Notes: a model not told the origin generated them from the sequence alone. A stretch of 48,929 nucleotides of DNA from an uncultured Pelagibacteraceae bacterium (GCA_902633335.1 CACPFY010000009.1:1-48929); one strand, 5' to 3'. Counted from the stretch's first letter, positions 17,018 through 26,664 are shown. Numbers and translations are program-made.

Positions 17018-17785
17018 ATGTATCTAAAAAAATATAATTTAAAGGGAAAATATTCATTAGTAACTGGAGCTGGTAAAGGTCTAGGAAGAGCTTGCGCCAT
17101 AGCTTTGGCCGAAGCGGGTTCAAATTTGATTTTAATTAGTAGAACACAAAAAGACTTAGACTCGGTATCGAAAATAGCCAAAAAATACAAAGTAAAAAGT
17201 AAAACCTATGTATGTGATTTAACAAATTATATGAAGCTTAAAAAAATAGTTGAAGAACAAAAAAAAATTGATGTTTTAATAAATAATGCAGGGACAAATA
17301 TTCCTGAACATTTTTTAAAAATTCGTAAACAAGATATGGAAAAGGTTGTTAAGATAAACACAATTGCAGCATTTAACGTTGCAAATTTAGTTGCATTGAA
17401 AATGGTGGAAACAAAAAACAGAAAAAAAATTGGAGGAGCAATAGTCAATATGTCATCTCAAATGGGCCATGTAGGAGGTCCCATAAGAAGTGTTTATAAC
17501 ATGACAAAATTTGGAATTGAAGGGTTAACAAAAGGGATGGCAATAGATTTGGCCAAGTATAATATAAGAGTAAATAGTATTGCACCCACATTTGTTGTTA
17601 CTCCAATGACAAAAAAATTCTTTAAAAATAAAAATTTTAGAAAAGAAGTTTTGGGCAATATTCCTTTAGGAAGATACGCAGAATTATCTGAAATATCTTC
17701 TGCGGCAGTTTTTTTAGCTTCAGATGCAGCTTCTATGGTAACTGGAACTTCATTATTGGTAGATGGTGGATGGACAGCAAGATAA
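17018..17785 (+). CDS. Short-chain dehydrogenase/reductase
   Basis: A classical 255-residue SDR. The cofactor motif VTGAGKGLGRACAIALAEAG lies near residue 16, NNAG near 91, the catalytic serine in VNMSSQMG near 145 and the Y-x-x-x-K pair in YNMTKFG near 161-165. The end has the usual DGGW. There is no acidic residue immediately after the second strand; instead ISRTQ appears, which suggests a preference for NADP(H). Given hpsN nearby, an HpsO-type DHPS 2-dehydrogenase is a reasonable guess. Gluconate-5-dehydrogenase-like or fatty-acid reductase roles are equally compatible with sequence alone. Confidence 0.8.
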   Translation: MYLKKYNLKGKYSLVTGAGKGLGRACAIALAEAGSNLILISRTQKDLDSVSKIAKKYKVKSKTYVCDLTNYMKLKKIVEEQKKIDVLINNAGTNIPEHFLKIRKQDMEKVVKINTIAAFNVANLVALKMVETKNRKKIGGAIVNMSSQMGHVGGPIRSVYNMTKFGIEGLTKGMAIDLAKYNIRVNSIAPTFVVTPMTKKFFKNKNFRKEVLGNIPLGRYAELSEISSAAVFLASDAASMVTGTSLLVDGGWTAR

Positions 17786-18576
17786 TAAGATTACTATTCT
17801 TCTTTTTTTTACTACCTATAAATTCTAACGCAACTGAATTTCAAGGAAGTTTTAAACAAGGTTCGTTTATTCTAGGAAAAACTAATCAAAATTCAGAGGT
17901 TTATATCGATAAAAAAAAAGTTAGAGTAACAAAAGATGGGTACTTTGCTTTTGGAATAGATAGAGACAGAAAAAATAATGTAATAATTAAAGTAATAAAT
18001 AATGGAAAAACAGAGATTATAGAAAAAAAGATATTTAAAAAAAAATATATCATTCAAAGAATTGATGGTTTGCCTCCTAAACAAGTTACACCCCCCAAAG
18101 AAGTTTATGATAGAATTAAAGCTGATAATGTTTTGATTGGTAAAGCTAGATCTATAAATAGTAATTTAACATTCTTCAAAAATAAGTTTAAAGCTCCATT
18201 AAAAAATTCAATTGTTACCGGAGTTTATGGAAGTCAAAGAATACTTAATGGCAAACCTAGAAGACCACATTACGGATTGGATTTTGCCTCACCAGAGGGT
18301 ACCCCAATTAAAGCTATGTTAGACGGTGTAGTTACTCTCGCAGAAGACGATCTATATTTTACTGGAGGTACAATTATCTTTGATCACGGGCATGGGGTTA
18401 GTACATTATATATGCACTTAAAAGATGTAGATGTAAAAATTGGGCAAAAAGTAAAACAAGGTGAAAAAATTGGAACGGTTGGAAAAACAGGAAGATCAAC
18501 CGGGCCACATTTAGATATAAGATTAAATTGGTTTAATGTAAAACTAGATCCAGCTAGTGTTTTAAAATTAAATTAA
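17770..18576 (+). CDS. M23-family zinc metallopeptidase (LytM-like)
   Basis: A 268-residue periplasmic peptidoglycan hydrolase homologue with a signal-like hydrophobic segment at residues 7-17. The catalytic domain contains RRPHYGLDFASPEGTPIKA near 157 (H-x-x-x-D) and STLYMHLKDV near 213. The last active-site motif is TGPHLDIRLNW near 243, where the usual H-x-H has an aspartate at the second position. An H-L-D motif is, as I recall, a recurrent proteobacterial variant rather than a broken site. The start overlaps the SDR stop by 16 bases. No link to sulfonate use is evident, so position may be coincidental. Confidence 0.8.
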   Translation: MDSKIIRLLFFFFLLPINSNATEFQGSFKQGSFILGKTNQNSEVYIDKKKVRVTKDGYFAFGIDRDRKNNVIIKVINNGKTEIIEKKIFKKKYIIQRIDGLPPKQVTPPKEVYDRIKADNVLIGKARSINSNLTFFKNKFKAPLKNSIVTGVYGSQRILNGKPRRPHYGLDFASPEGTPIKAMLDGVVTLAEDDLYFTGGTIIFDHGHGVSTLYMHLKDVDVKIGQKVKQGEKIGTVGKTGRSTGPHLDIRLNWFNVKLDPASVLKLN

Positions 18577-20354
18577 TTAAGATTTTTTTGAGGTTTCATA
18601 TCAGATTTTTTAATACCAGCTACCCTCACAGGTTTTTTCATAGCATCTCTTCTGAACGGCTCACCTAATTCTTGATTTAGTATAATTTCTATAAAAGTAG
18701 TTATCCCTTTTTTTTGATCCTCACACGATTGTTTAATTGCTTTAGTAGTTTCTTCCATTGACTTAACTGTTACACCTTTTAAACCACATGCATCAGCAAC
18801 TTTGGCAAAGCTTAACTCTGGATCAAGCTCCGTGCCTATAAAGTTATTGTTAAACCATAATGTCGTATTTCTTTTTTCTGCTCCCCATTGGTAATTTCTA
18901 AAAATTACCATTGTTATTGCTGGCCACTCTTCTCGCGCACAAGAGCTCATTTCGTTCATGCTGATACCAAAAGCTCCGTCCCCAGCAAATCCAATTACCG
19001 GCACATCTGGGCAACCAATTTTTGCTCCAAGTATAGATGGAAACCCATAACCACAAGGACCAAACAAACCTGGTGCTAAATATTTTCTTCCCTTTTCAAA
19101 AGTAGGGTAAGCATTTCCAATAGCACAATTGTTTCCAATATCACTTGAAATTATTACATCCTCTGGCATTCCTGCTTGAATTGCTCTCCAAGCTTGGCGA
19201 GGTGACATTCTATCTTTATCTCTTGATCTAGCCTCTTTATTCCACACAGTTCCTGGATCATCTTCTTCATGATCTAAGCTTGATAACTTTTGAAGCCATG
19301 CAGACTTAGTTTGATGTATTAAATCTTTTCGTTTTTGTCTATCAGTATCACCTGCTTTTTTAGAAAGTTTATTTAGTAGTTGTTGTGCCACTAATTTAGC
19401 GTCACCACAAATACCAACTGTTACTTTTTTGGTTAAACCAATTCTATCTGAATTCATATCTACTTGAATTATTTTTGCATTTTTTGGCCAGTAATCAATT
19501 CCATATCCAGGCAAAGTAGAAAATGGATTTAATCTTGTGCCCAAAGCTAAAACTACATCTGCTTTAGATATCAATTCCATTGCTGCTTTCGATCCATTGT
19601 ATCCTAAAGGTCCAACGGCTAAAGGATGGCTTCCTGGGAAACTATCATTATGTTGATAGCCTGAACAAACTGGAGAGTCTAATTTTTCAGCTAATTTTTT
19701 ACAATCTTCTATAGCTCCACCTATTACGACTCCAGCTCCAGATAAAATTACTGGAAACTTAGCGTCAGATAATAATTGTGCTGCTTTATCAATTGCTTCT
19801 GCTCCACCTGCCTGCCTCTCTAATCTAACGATTGGTGGTAATTCTATATCAATGACTTGAGTCCAATAATCTCTTGGAACATTAATTTGTGCAGGGGCAG
19901 ATCCTCTTATCGCTTTTTCTATTACTCTATTTAAAACCTCTGCAATTCTTGAAGGATCTCTAACTTCTTCCTGATAACAAACCATGTCTTTAAATAAATT
20001 CATCTGCTCTACTTCTTGAAAACCACCTTGTCCCATAGTTTTGTTGGCTGCTTGAGGTGTTACCAAAAGTAATGGTGTATGATTCCAGTAAGCAGTTTTG
20101 ATTGGAGTTACTAATCCAGTAATTCCTGGTCCATTTTGAGCAACAACCATAGACATTTTTCCAGTAGCACGAGTGTATCCATCGGCTATAAGACCACCAT
20201 TAGTTTCATGAGCGACGTCCCAGAAAGTTATTCCAGCATCTGGAAAGATATGAGAAATAGGCATAAATGCTGAACCTATAATTCCAAACGCGTGTTCAAT
20301 ACCGTGCATTTGTAAAACTTTTACAAAAGCTTCTTCTGTGGTCATTTTAGCCAT
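18573..20354 (-). CDS. xsc: Sulfoacetaldehyde acetyltransferase
   Basis: Xsc is a thiamine-diphosphate enzyme converting sulfoacetaldehyde plus phosphate into acetyl-phosphate and sulfite. The 593-residue protein follows the family's layout. The N-terminal catalytic part includes IEHAFGIIGSAFMPISH near 15, and the ThDP/Mg motif GDGAFGISMNEMSSC lies near 455. The matching YQWGAEKRNTTLWFNNNF segment follows. This combination is characteristic of Xsc rather than acetolactate synthase. It is divergent from suyAB across a 74-base gap and converges on the M23 gene with a four-base overlap. Substrate sulfoacetaldehyde could come from taurine or isethionate. Confidence 0.92.
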   Translation of the reverse strand: MAKMTTEEAFVKVLQMHGIEHAFGIIGSAFMPISHIFPDAGITFWDVAHETNGGLIADGYTRATGKMSMVVAQNGPGITGLVTPIKTAYWNHTPLLLVTPQAANKTMGQGGFQEVEQMNLFKDMVCYQEEVRDPSRIAEVLNRVIEKAIRGSAPAQINVPRDYWTQVIDIELPPIVRLERQAGGAEAIDKAAQLLSDAKFPVILSGAGVVIGGAIEDCKKLAEKLDSPVCSGYQHNDSFPGSHPLAVGPLGYNGSKAAMELISKADVVLALGTRLNPFSTLPGYGIDYWPKNAKIIQVDMNSDRIGLTKKVTVGICGDAKLVAQQLLNKLSKKAGDTDRQKRKDLIHQTKSAWLQKLSSLDHEEDDPGTVWNKEARSRDKDRMSPRQAWRAIQAGMPEDVIISSDIGNNCAIGNAYPTFEKGRKYLAPGLFGPCGYGFPSILGAKIGCPDVPVIGFAGDGAFGISMNEMSSCAREEWPAITMVIFRNYQWGAEKRNTTLWFNNNFIGTELDPELSFAKVADACGLKGVTVKSMEETTKAIKQSCEDQKKGITTFIEIILNQELGEPFRRDAMKKPVRVAGIKKSDMKPQKNLN

Positions 20355-20428
20355 AAAAATCCTTTTAAATATATAATTAATCTTTCTTCCAATATATCAA
20401 AATTTAGTCTATATCCATTAAATATTTT

Positions 20429-20716
20429 ATGTCACAGCCTGATTTAATTATACACGATGAGAAAGATAATGTTGGTGTAGTTGTAATTGAAACCACAAAA
20501 AAAGGCCAAGATTGCAGTGCCTGGATCATGGAAAATGATAAAACTGTTAAAGTTAGCTCGATGAATGAAGTTCCATTAGGTCATAAAATTGCTCTACAGG
20601 ATTTAAAAGAAGGCGATACCATACTTAAATATGGTCACGATATAGGCAAAGTAGTAAAGCCTATAAGAAAAGGTGAACATGTTCATGTTCATAATGTAAA
20701 AACAAAAAAATGGTAA
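20429..20716 (+). CDS. suyA: (2R)-sulfolactate sulfo-lyase, small subunit
   Basis: This 95-residue SAF-domain protein is the small subunit of sulfolactate sulfo-lyase, which splits (2R)-3-sulfolactate to pyruvate and sulfite. It has the UxaA N-terminal-type pattern VPLGHKIALQDLKEGDTILKY near 50 with YGHDIGKVVKPIRKGEHVHVHN downstream, the conserved histidine-rich end. The partner gene starts four bases after its stop. A 74-base gap separates it from divergent xsc. The altronate dehydratase small domain is the alternative, but it is normally fused or paired in sugar-acid operons, which are absent. Confidence 0.9.
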   Translation: MSQPDLIIHDEKDNVGVVVIETTKKGQDCSAWIMENDKTVKVSSMNEVPLGHKIALQDLKEGDTILKYGHDIGKVVKPIRKGEHVHVHNVKTKKW

Positions 20717-20720
20717 TTAG

Positions 20721-21887
20721 ATGGATATCCCAAAGAGTTTTTTAGGTTATAAAAGAGAGAATGGCAGAGCGGGAACAAGAAATCACGTAATTATTCTTCC
20801 AGTTGACGATATTTCAAACGCATGTGCTGAAGCTGTGGCCAATAATATCAAAGGCACGATTGCCTTACCTCACTCATATGGAAGGTTGCAGTTTGGAGCA
20901 GATTTAGAATTACATTTTAGAACAATGATTGGAACTGGAAAAAATCCTAATGTTGCAGCAGTAATTGTAATAGGAATTGAACCTAAATGGACAAAAAGAA
21001 TTGTAGATGAGATAGCAAAAACAGGAAAACCTGTGGAAGGGTTTCATATAGAGAGAACTGGAGACATAGGTACAATAATGAAGGCCTCAAAAAAAGCACA
21101 AGAATTTTCTCAATGGGCTTCGGAAAAACAAAGAGAAGAATGTCCTTTAAGCGATTTATGGATTTCTGTTAAATGTGGAGAGTCTGATACAACATCTGGC
21201 TTAGCATCAAACCCAACGGTAGGAAATTTAATGGAAAAACTAGAGCCTTTTGGAGTTCATCTGTGCTTCGGAGAGACTTCAGAATTAACAGGTGCTGAAA
21301 AGGTTTGTGCAGCTAGAGGGGCAACTCCTGAGGCTAAAGAAAAATTTATGAAAACTTGGAGCGCTTACAACGATTTTATTTTAAAAGAAGCAACTAATGA
21401 TCTTTCTGAAAGTCAACCAACAGCTGGAAATATTGCTGGAGGTTTAACAACTATAGAGGAAAAAGCGTTTGGAAATTTTCAAAAAATTGGAAATTTAAAA
21501 TTTATAGATGTCTTGGAGCCAGCTGAAGAACCTAAAAAAGGTAAGGGATTATATTTTATGGATACTTCGTCAGCTGCAGCAGAGTGTGTAACTTTACAAG
21601 CTGCAGGAGGATTTAATATACACTTGTTCCCTACAGGACAAGGTAACATTATAGGTAATCCTATTGAGCCTGTAGTAAAGTTAACAGCTAATCCTCTAAC
21701 AGCAAAACTTATGAAAGAGCACGTGGATTGCGACGTTTCAAAAATTTTATCTAGAGAGATGAACTTATCTCAAGCAGGAGATGAACTTATTAAAACTATG
21801 CTAAGAGTTGCTAACGGACGATTAACTTGCGCTGAGGCTTTAGGTCATAGGGAATTTGTGATGACTAAGTTGTACAGAAGCGCATAA
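20721..21887 (+). CDS. suyB: (2R)-sulfolactate sulfo-lyase, large subunit
   Basis: The large subunit of the two-component sulfo-lyase, 388 residues, belongs to the UxaA/altronate dehydratase C-terminal family. Key segments are [19 protein letters not shown] near 14, [11 protein letters not shown] near 50, [17 protein letters not shown] near 151 with the likely metal/iron-sulfur cysteine, and [18 protein letters not shown] near 305. Four further cysteines are scattered through it. It converges with the TauE-like exporter gene, 13 bases away, so sulfite release and removal are encoded side by side. This shows the C3 sulfonate branch ends in pyruvate. Confidence 0.9.
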   Translation: MDIPKSFLGYKRENGRAGTRNHVIILPVDDISNACAEAVANNIKGTIALPHSYGRLQFGADLELHFRTMIGTGKNPNVAAVIVIGIEPKWTKRIVDEIAKTGKPVEGFHIERTGDIGTIMKASKKAQEFSQWASEKQREECPLSDLWISVKCGESDTTSGLASNPTVGNLMEKLEPFGVHLCFGETSELTGAEKVCAARGATPEAKEKFMKTWSAYNDFILKEATNDLSESQPTAGNIAGGLTTIEEKAFGNFQKIGNLKFIDVLEPAEEPKKGKGLYFMDTSSAAAECVTLQAAGGFNIHLFPTGQGNIIGNPIEPVVKLTANPLTAKLMKEHVDCDVSKILSREMNLSQAGDELIKTMLRVANGRLTCAEALGHREFVMTKLYRSA

Positions 21888-21900
21888 CAATAAAAGTATA

Positions 21901-23031
21901 TTATTTTTCCGGAAATTTAACTTCGTCTTCTTTTTTAACTTCTTTTTTTCTAAAATCACTTAGCATTTTCCTAATGATTGGACTTAAAACTTTTCTCATA
22001 AATGCTATTAATGCCCCAAGAGCTACAGCTAATAAAATTGCAAGAGTTCCGTATAAGAAAGGCGCATCACTTGCAAAGTTTACAGTAAATTCTGCTAAAG
22101 CGTTTAAATCTGTTTTTATAATTTTTTCTCCATTAAAATTGGATTTGTCTCTAAAGAAAGAGTCATAACCAATTGCAATTGCTACCGAAATCAAAAGCAT
22201 TGCAAATAAAGATTTTAATTCTGTGCTATCTAAAAACTGACCAAGTTTTTGACCAAGTTGAACACCAACTATAGAACCAAGTATGAGTGGGACAACTAAA
22301 AATAAATCGATAGACCCATAGTTGAATGCATGTAGCACTGTTACTATTGCACTTATAAAAATAGTAACAAATAATGAAGTTCCTGGTATCAATTTAACTG
22401 GCATTCCAACAATATAAATCATAGCTGGAACCATTAAGAATGCGCCACCAATACCCATCATTGCAGCTACAAAACCAACAACTAAACCTAATAAAATTGG
22501 AGTTAAAGCGCTTTCATATAATTTTGATTTCGGAAATCTCATTCTTATTGGTAATCCTTGTAGCCAATTATGTTCATGAAGTTTTTGTTTAATTGAAGTT
22601 TTTTTTCTTTGAAGAACTTTTTCTCTATAGGTTTGAATTAACATTAATGTTCCAACCATTGCGAGTAGATACATATATAATAAGGAAATTATTATGCTTA
22701 TTTTTCCTATATCAGAAAAAAATGTAAACGTTGTTATTCCTAAAATTGTTCCTATTACACCGCCAGAAACAATCATTAACCCCATTTTGTAATCTAAAGT
22801 ATTTTTGTACCAATGTGTTAGAGATCCAGAGACGGATGTTGCTAATATATTATTAACTTCATTTGGTACAGCATAAACTGGGGGTATTCCCATAAATATT
22901 AAAAATGGTGTCATTAAAAAACCCCCACCTACACCAAATAAACCTGATAATACACCAACGGCTAAACTTAAGAATAATAATAGAAAGATGTCTATATTGA
23001 CCTGCGCTATTGGAAGATATATTTCCAGCAT
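21901..23031 (-). CDS. tauE: TauE/SafE-family sulfite/organosulfonate exporter
   Basis: A 376-residue membrane protein with about eight hydrophobic helices and the duplicated TauE/SafE motif, GVLSGLFGVGGGFLMTPF near 26 and FVAAMMGIGGAFLMVP near 200. The two halves are linked by a charged cytoplasmic loop (about 137-175), and a basic-acidic tail follows the last helix. TauE and relatives (TauZ, SuyZ, CuyZ) are thought to export sulfite released by sulfonate degradation. It ends the apr-cluster direction, 36 bases after the small unknown gene. Other anions are transported by relatives, so sulfite is inferred from the neighbourhood. Confidence 0.85.
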   Translation of the reverse strand: MLEIYLPIAQVNIDIFLLLFLSLAVGVLSGLFGVGGGFLMTPFLIFMGIPPVYAVPNEVNNILATSVSGSLTHWYKNTLDYKMGLMIVSGGVIGTILGITTFTFFSDIGKISIIISLLYMYLLAMVGTLMLIQTYREKVLQRKKTSIKQKLHEHNWLQGLPIRMRFPKSKLYESALTPILLGLVVGFVAAMMGIGGAFLMVPAMIYIVGMPVKLIPGTSLFVTIFISAIVTVLHAFNYGSIDLFLVVPLILGSIVGVQLGQKLGQFLDSTELKSLFAMLLISVAIAIGYDSFFRDKSNFNGEKIIKTDLNALAEFTVNFASDAPFLYGTLAILLAVALGALIAFMRKVLSPIIRKMLSDFRKKEVKKEDEVKFPEK

Positions 23032-23067
23032 AAGTCTAAGTATGCTTGAAAATTGACCTTGTCAATA

Positions 23068-23418
23068 TTAATAAATTGTGGCTCCAAATACTTTTACTAA
23101 GTCGCCTTCAACTCCCAAAACTAATCTACCTAGAAATTCCCCTTTAACGGTATCGCTTTTTTGCTTATACAAAACAGTAATAAAATTATCTCTTCTTATA
23201 CAGCCTAAAACTTCTTGTTGCTCAGAAAGACTTGTTAGTAGTTTATTGCTAGCCCATTGCTTTCCTAGCTCTACCTCATTTGCACCGTAAAGCATCTGTG
23301 ATGAGAAATCCTTTGTAAAACCTCCGTAGTCTTTAATATTAGAAGATTTAACTAAATTAGACCAAATAGGACTAGCGATCTTAATGATTTCATCATCGCT
23401 TTTCTCTAACAAGTTCAT
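23068..23418 (-). CDS. Conserved-looking small protein downstream of aprA
   Basis: I do not recognise this protein. From the ATG at 23418 it has 116 residues; the open frame reaches back to 23460 but would overlap aprA further. It begins with acidic helices (NLLEKSDDEIIKIASPIW), and the second half contains QQEVLGCIRRDNFITVLYKQ and GEFLGRLVLGVEGDLVKVFG, likely a small beta-rich domain. There is no signal peptide or membrane helix. It is the first gene after aprA and overlaps no other, so a role with AprBA, for example as an accessory or regulator, is possible but unsupported by any motif. Confidence 0.6.
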   Translation of the reverse strand: MNLLEKSDDEIIKIASPIWSNLVKSSNIKDYGGFTKDFSSQMLYGANEVELGKQWASNKLLTSLSEQQEVLGCIRRDNFITVLYKQKSDTVKGEFLGRLVLGVEGDLVKVFGATIY

Positions 23419-23428
23419 TTTTATAAAT

Positions 23429-25288
23429 TTAAGAGGCCTTTTTTTTCTTGTCGTCGCCAACTATGTGATAAACAGGCATTTTTTCCAATGTAAATTTGCC
23501 GGTCTTAGGATCTCTTCTTGATACAGTTAAACAATGCCAATTTTCATCATCAAGCTTTAACTTATCACCCCTGTAATAATATCCAGGCCAACGTGTCTCT
23601 TCTCTATAAAGAGTATGTTCAGTAACGCATTGTGAAGTTAAAGTTCTGTGTTTTAATTCCCAAGCTCTCATTAATTGGTGGTAATCTTCTGCTCCAACAT
23701 TTTCTAAATCTTCTTGCAACCAATCTAATAATTCTAAACCTTTTTTAAGCAAATTATCGTTAGTCATATAATTTGCTGTTATACCTCCGACATATTCGTC
23801 CATTATTTTTTGAAGTCTTTGTAATCCTTGGATAGGTGATATATAACTTGGTGAAACTGTGCCTCCTGTTATCTCATTTCTTCCAATGGTGTAATTATCT
23901 AATGGTTTATATATTATATTTTTTAAGTTTTCACATTGGTTATCGCTAACTTTAATATCGTCTGCTTTTTTGTCTTCGATATATTTTACTGCAGCTTTGG
24001 CTGCTAGCCTTCCTTCAGTAAAAGAGCCAGATGAAAATTTATGTGCACTACCTCCTACAGTATCACCAGCGCCAAATAAACCTTCAACTGTAGTCATTCT
24101 ATTATAACCCCAAAAATATTCAGGTGGCGCAATATCCTCGGGACCACTGACCCACGCACCTGAGCAAGTAGCATGAGATCCCATAACATATGGTTCTGAT
24201 GTAGTTAATTCTGGATTAGTATACTTTGGGTCAATATTTTGCGATGCCCACACAACCGCTTGCCCTACTGTCATTCCTAAGAAATTTTCCCATCCAACAG
24301 TTTCAAGGTGTGGATCTTGGAAAGCTTCTTTTGTTACCATGTGGATTGGTCCTCCTCCAGCCATCACTTCTTGAATAAACGCGTGATTTCTTAAACAAGT
24401 AGGAGTTGGGTGGTGATCAATATACTCACCTACTAATTCTTTTGTCTTATCGTACCATTTCTTCTCATAGTTTTCGCCATTAGCATTTTGAGTGTAAGTT
24501 TTTAAATGTAAAAAATAAGCACCTACAGGACCATAACCGTCTTTGAATCTGCATAATACAATTCTATTTTCCATTTGAGTCATTTTAGCACCTGCTGCAA
24601 TTGGTAAAGCATATGCTGATCCATTGCTCCACGGAGCATACCAAGTTCTACCCATGCCTTCTCCAACTGCTCTAGGTTTAAAAATATGTGAAGCTCCGCC
24701 CGCAGCTACTATAACAGTTTTTGCTTTAAACACGTGGTAGTCTCCGGTTCTCATATTAAAACCTACTGCACCACCCACTCGATTTGGATTGTTTTCATCC
24801 ATAAGTAAATGTGTAACCATTATTCTATTATAAATTTTATCTGCGGATTTTTTTGCAGCTTCAGCAACAATTGGTTTGTAGCTTTCTCCATGAATCATAA
24901 TTTGCCATTTACCTTCTCTTTGGTATCTTCCAGTTTTTTTATCTTTCATCATAGGTAGACCCCATTCATCAAACATATGAACTGTGGAATCAACGTGACG
25001 AGCCATATCGTAACCAAGATCTTCTCTCACAAGTCCCATAAGATCGTTTCTTGCGTATCTAACATGATCTTCAGGTTGATTTTCATTCCATCTCATACCC
25101 ATATAACAGTTGATAGCGTATAAGCCTTGAGCCACTGCACCACTTCTATCTATATTGGCTTTTTCTACACAGATTATTTTTAAATCTCTTCCCCAGTGTC
25201 TAGCTTCAAATGTAGCACCTGTTCCAGCCATACCTCCGCCTACTACAAGAACATCGCAATTTTCGTGAACAGTTTTTCTTTTTGGCAT
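23429..25288 (-). CDS. aprA: Adenylylsulfate reductase, FAD subunit alpha
   Basis: This 619-residue flavoprotein catalyses APS reduction or, in the reverse direction, sulfite plus AMP oxidation to APS. The FAD motif DVLVVGGGMAGTGATFEA lies near residue 13, and NIDRSGAVAQGLYAINCYMG near 45 is a strongly conserved AprA segment. FRDMNPI-type sulfate motifs are not seen, but IVLCRFKDGYGPVGAYF near 248 and GDTVGGSAHKFSSGSFTEGR near 405 match the family. The stop-start overlap with aprB (25288) shows coupling. The context, namely sulfite-producing Xsc and SuyAB and no dissimilatory reductase, suggests sulfite oxidation or detoxification. Confidence 0.92.
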   Translation of the reverse strand: MPKRKTVHENCDVLVVGGGMAGTGATFEARHWGRDLKIICVEKANIDRSGAVAQGLYAINCYMGMRWNENQPEDHVRYARNDLMGLVREDLGYDMARHVDSTVHMFDEWGLPMMKDKKTGRYQREGKWQIMIHGESYKPIVAEAAKKSADKIYNRIMVTHLLMDENNPNRVGGAVGFNMRTGDYHVFKAKTVIVAAGGASHIFKPRAVGEGMGRTWYAPWSNGSAYALPIAAGAKMTQMENRIVLCRFKDGYGPVGAYFLHLKTYTQNANGENYEKKWYDKTKELVGEYIDHHPTPTCLRNHAFIQEVMAGGGPIHMVTKEAFQDPHLETVGWENFLGMTVGQAVVWASQNIDPKYTNPELTTSEPYVMGSHATCSGAWVSGPEDIAPPEYFWGYNRMTTVEGLFGAGDTVGGSAHKFSSGSFTEGRLAAKAAVKYIEDKKADDIKVSDNQCENLKNIIYKPLDNYTIGRNEITGGTVSPSYISPIQGLQRLQKIMDEYVGGITANYMTNDNLLKKGLELLDWLQEDLENVGAEDYHQLMRAWELKHRTLTSQCVTEHTLYREETRWPGYYYRGDKLKLDDENWHCLTVSRRDPKTGKFTLEKMPVYHIVGDDKKKKAS

Positions 25289-25758
25289 TAATAATAAACT
25301 CCCTTTTTAAAAGAGTCTTTACTAATTGTAGGTAAATCTTTCTTAGTATCTAGTCCCTCAGGCTCTGAGTAAAGAACTTGTGAATTCATTTCACCTTGAC
25401 GAGGTTTATCTCCCTCAGCTAATTTTGGAATAAATTTTCCCCATGGTTTTGTTGTAATAGGAGAAACAAAATCTTTTTCCGTTCCATTTCTAAATTTAAT
25501 TTTCCAAGATATTGTCCCCTTTTCTTCTTCTCTTCTTACTCTTACACTGTGGCCCATGGGTGCGAAATCTGCATATCCTCTGACATCAATAGCATGGTTT
25601 GGACAAGCCTTTACGCAAGAATAACATTCCCAACAAAAATTTGGTTCAATATTTTTAGCTCTTCTGATGGTTTCATCAATGTGCATGATGTCTGAAGGAC
25701 AAATATCAACACAATGTCCGCATCCGTCACATCTTGTCATATATACAAAAGTAGACAT
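25288..25758 (-). CDS. aprB: Adenylylsulfate reductase, iron-sulfur subunit beta
   Basis: A 156-residue electron-transfer subunit with two 4Fe-4S cluster motifs, CDGCGHCVDICP near residue 10 and CWECYSCVKACP near 42. After the clusters there is a beta-rich region containing GHSVRVRREEEKGTISW, and a C-terminal tail that wraps AprA in known structures. It passes electrons between AprA and the membrane, presumably through AprM. It overlaps aprA by one base and follows aprM by 63 bases. Confidence 0.93.
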   Translation of the reverse strand: MSTFVYMTRCDGCGHCVDICPSDIMHIDETIRRAKNIEPNFCWECYSCVKACPNHAIDVRGYADFAPMGHSVRVRREEEKGTISWKIKFRNGTEKDFVSPITTKPWGKFIPKLAEGDKPRQGEMNSQVLYSEPEGLDTKKDLPTISKDSFKKGVYY

Positions 25759-25821
25759 AATTATTTCCCCTCAATTACTATATTAGCTTTTAATAATATA
25801 CTAGTTTTATTAATCATTATG

Positions 25822-26613
25822 TTAATAATGTTTTGGTTGTTCTCTTTTAATACCAAGGCCAAATTGCTCAGGTGCATCCGCTGGTGGAGGCAAATTGTCT
25901 CTAGAGCCGTCAGCCTCTGCTAAATTTTTTTGTATAGCAGCACCTGGTTTATAAAACATATGTGCAAATTTAGACCAGTAAACCCCTCCAAATAAAACTA
26001 GATTTGAAATAATAAATAAAGTTAGAAATAAATAACTCAATCCAAACATATCTGCTGACTGAGTGAATGACCAAGCGAGTCCAAATGTAGCACAAGCAAG
26101 TAAAGCCAAAACAAATAGATCTGCAGTTATAATTCTATACCAAGGGTGTGCTTCTGCAGAAACATCTACTCTTAAAAAAAACCAAAACCAGTATCCACCT
26201 ATACATGTCATAATCGCTCCAACATGCCAAATAATTGGAATATAAGTTGGTGCAGCAACTCCATCAGAATATTTAAAAATTAAAACTACAGAAGCAATCC
26301 AAAAAAAGATTGTTCCGTACATTCCTAAAACGTGAGCCAGTCTTCTCTTTCCAAAGCCTAGCTCGGATGTCGTTGCAATATCACTAGCTACTGTTTTTAG
26401 AATTACGGCTGTTTTTTTTCCTGTGCTTAATTCAGTTTTAGCAGATTTTTTTGCTTTTTGGGCGTTTCTAAAAAAATAAACTACATTCTTTTTGTGTAGC
26501 ATATCCAAACCAGTTCCAATGATAATTAACAATATCATTGCAATAACAAAAAATTGCAAAAAAGAAGGAGGAATTATTACTGAGAGTTCCGCGAATGGAT
26601 TAATTGATAACAT
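25822..26613 (-). CDS. aprM: AprM-like membrane protein of the apr cluster
   Basis: A 263-residue integral membrane protein with about six hydrophobic helices (roughly 14-34, 87-107, 119-140, 160-180, 195-215). Histidines are in RLAHVLGMYG, IIWHVGAIM and AEAHPWYRI. The histidines in helices suggest haem or quinone contacts as in NarI-like subunits. Its place directly upstream of aprB matches aprM, described in sulfur oxidisers that lack QmoABC. It should link AprBA electrons to the quinone pool. No QmoABC genes are seen here. Confidence 0.85.
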   Translation of the reverse strand: MLSINPFAELSVIIPPSFLQFFVIAMILLIIIGTGLDMLHKKNVVYFFRNAQKAKKSAKTELSTGKKTAVILKTVASDIATTSELGFGKRRLAHVLGMYGTIFFWIASVVLIFKYSDGVAAPTYIPIIWHVGAIMTCIGGYWFWFFLRVDVSAEAHPWYRIITADLFVLALLACATFGLAWSFTQSADMFGLSYLFLTLFIISNLVLFGGVYWSKFAHMFYKPGAAIQKNLAEADGSRDNLPPPADAPEQFGLGIKREQPKHY

Positions 26614-26664
26614 AAATAATTTTATTAGTTTGAACTATGCAGGTCAAGTGCGAACAATTCGCAA

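Noticed and set aside
17770-18576. Inactive M23 peptidase because of HLD instead of HxH
   Set aside because: The H-L-D motif with W or I-R-x-N-W after it is, from memory, widespread in proteobacterial M23 proteins, so it is more likely a variant than a loss.
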